Below are positions 63,889-64,000 of a DNA stretch of 64,000 nucleotides, one piece after another. The notes below the pieces were generated by a model. That model was not told the DNA's origin. It did no database searches and worked only from the letters and a program-made list of their open reading frames with translations. The position numbers were made by a program, and so were the translations under genes. Position 1 is the first letter of the stretch; each line of letters begins with the position of its first letter. This DNA is from Halichondria panicea (Eukaryota > Porifera > Demospongiae > Suberitida > Halichondriidae), in the NCBI RefSeq assembly GCF_963675165.1, contig NC_087379.1, forward strand, positions 6,720,839 through 6,784,838, in the 5' to 3' direction.

Positions 63889-64000
63889 GTGAGTAGTCAT
63901 GCACGCAGTATACGGGAAATATTAATAAGACAGCCGTTCAAATGCTGTTTGTGTGTGTTTGCTGTGGTAGTATTGAGATCTAAGACTTCCGTCCACTAAA

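Overview
This is 64 kb of compact animal nuclear DNA. Genes have many small exons, mostly short GT-AG introns, and about 35-45% GC with frequent GCATGC runs. Gene content points to a sponge, most likely a demosponge resembling Amphimedon. It combines animal-specific families (Eph-type ligand-binding domains, class C/GABA-B-type receptor, espin, TAF10) with architectures not known from bilaterians: Eph-like ectodomains fused to Sushi or Calx-beta modules, and a ubiquitin-like/VWA/alpha-kinase fusion. The species assignment is inference. No phage, bacterial, CRISPR or retroviral sequence was seen.

Layout. 1-4.7 kb (-): 5' part of an Eph-LBD/FN3/Sushi ectodomain gene running off the left edge. 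5.9-11.7 kb (-): a complete Eph-LBD/EGF/Calx-beta single-pass receptor without a kinase. 12.4-17.5 kb (+): a large acidic Ser-rich, probably nuclear protein. 17.7-19.2 kb (+): a Schlafen-like AlbA-domain protein. 19.5-24.5 kb (-): a GABA-B-like GPCR. 25.0-28.5 kb (+): a Y-box cold-shock protein. 29.0-31.8 kb (-): a Ubl-Ubl-VWA-alpha-kinase protein. 32.2-36.4 kb (+): espin. 36.7-39.1 kb (-): TAF10. 39.3-40.9 kb (-): an intronless unknown. 41.5-42.6 kb (+): a Golgi-type sulfotransferase. 43.0-44.9 kb (+): a TK2-like deoxynucleoside kinase. 45.2-49.7 kb (+): NAD kinase. 50.1-59.7 kb (+): four members of an unrecognised secreted Cys-containing family, three in tandem, with a glutaredoxin-domain gene (54.5-57.0 kb, -) in the middle. 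61.1 kb to the right edge (+): a third Eph-like gene with canonical LBD-Cys-FN3-FN3 order.

Relations. Most genes are unrelated housekeeping or signalling genes packed head-to-head or tail-to-tail, with likely shared promoters between alpha-kinase and espin (334 bp) and between GABA-B-like and Y-box (527 bp). Two loci show lineage-specific expansion. One is the Eph-LBD ectodomain genes, built from phase 1-1 exon modules. The other is the secreted-protein array, where the duplicated unit also carried the 3' end of the glutaredoxin gene; its extra copies survive as decayed exon remnants. Introns and spacers are rich in short non-autonomous DNA transposons: a CCGTATA-ended group with TA target sites, two GGCGTAGCCAGG-ended elements with 5-bp duplications, and a young palindromic element with a 9-bp duplication. 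One MITE is nested in another, and one lies in the promoter of a tandem gene copy. Exon joins were worked out by hand from splice consensus and phase; wherever a whole CDS is claimed, the exon lengths sum to a multiple of three.
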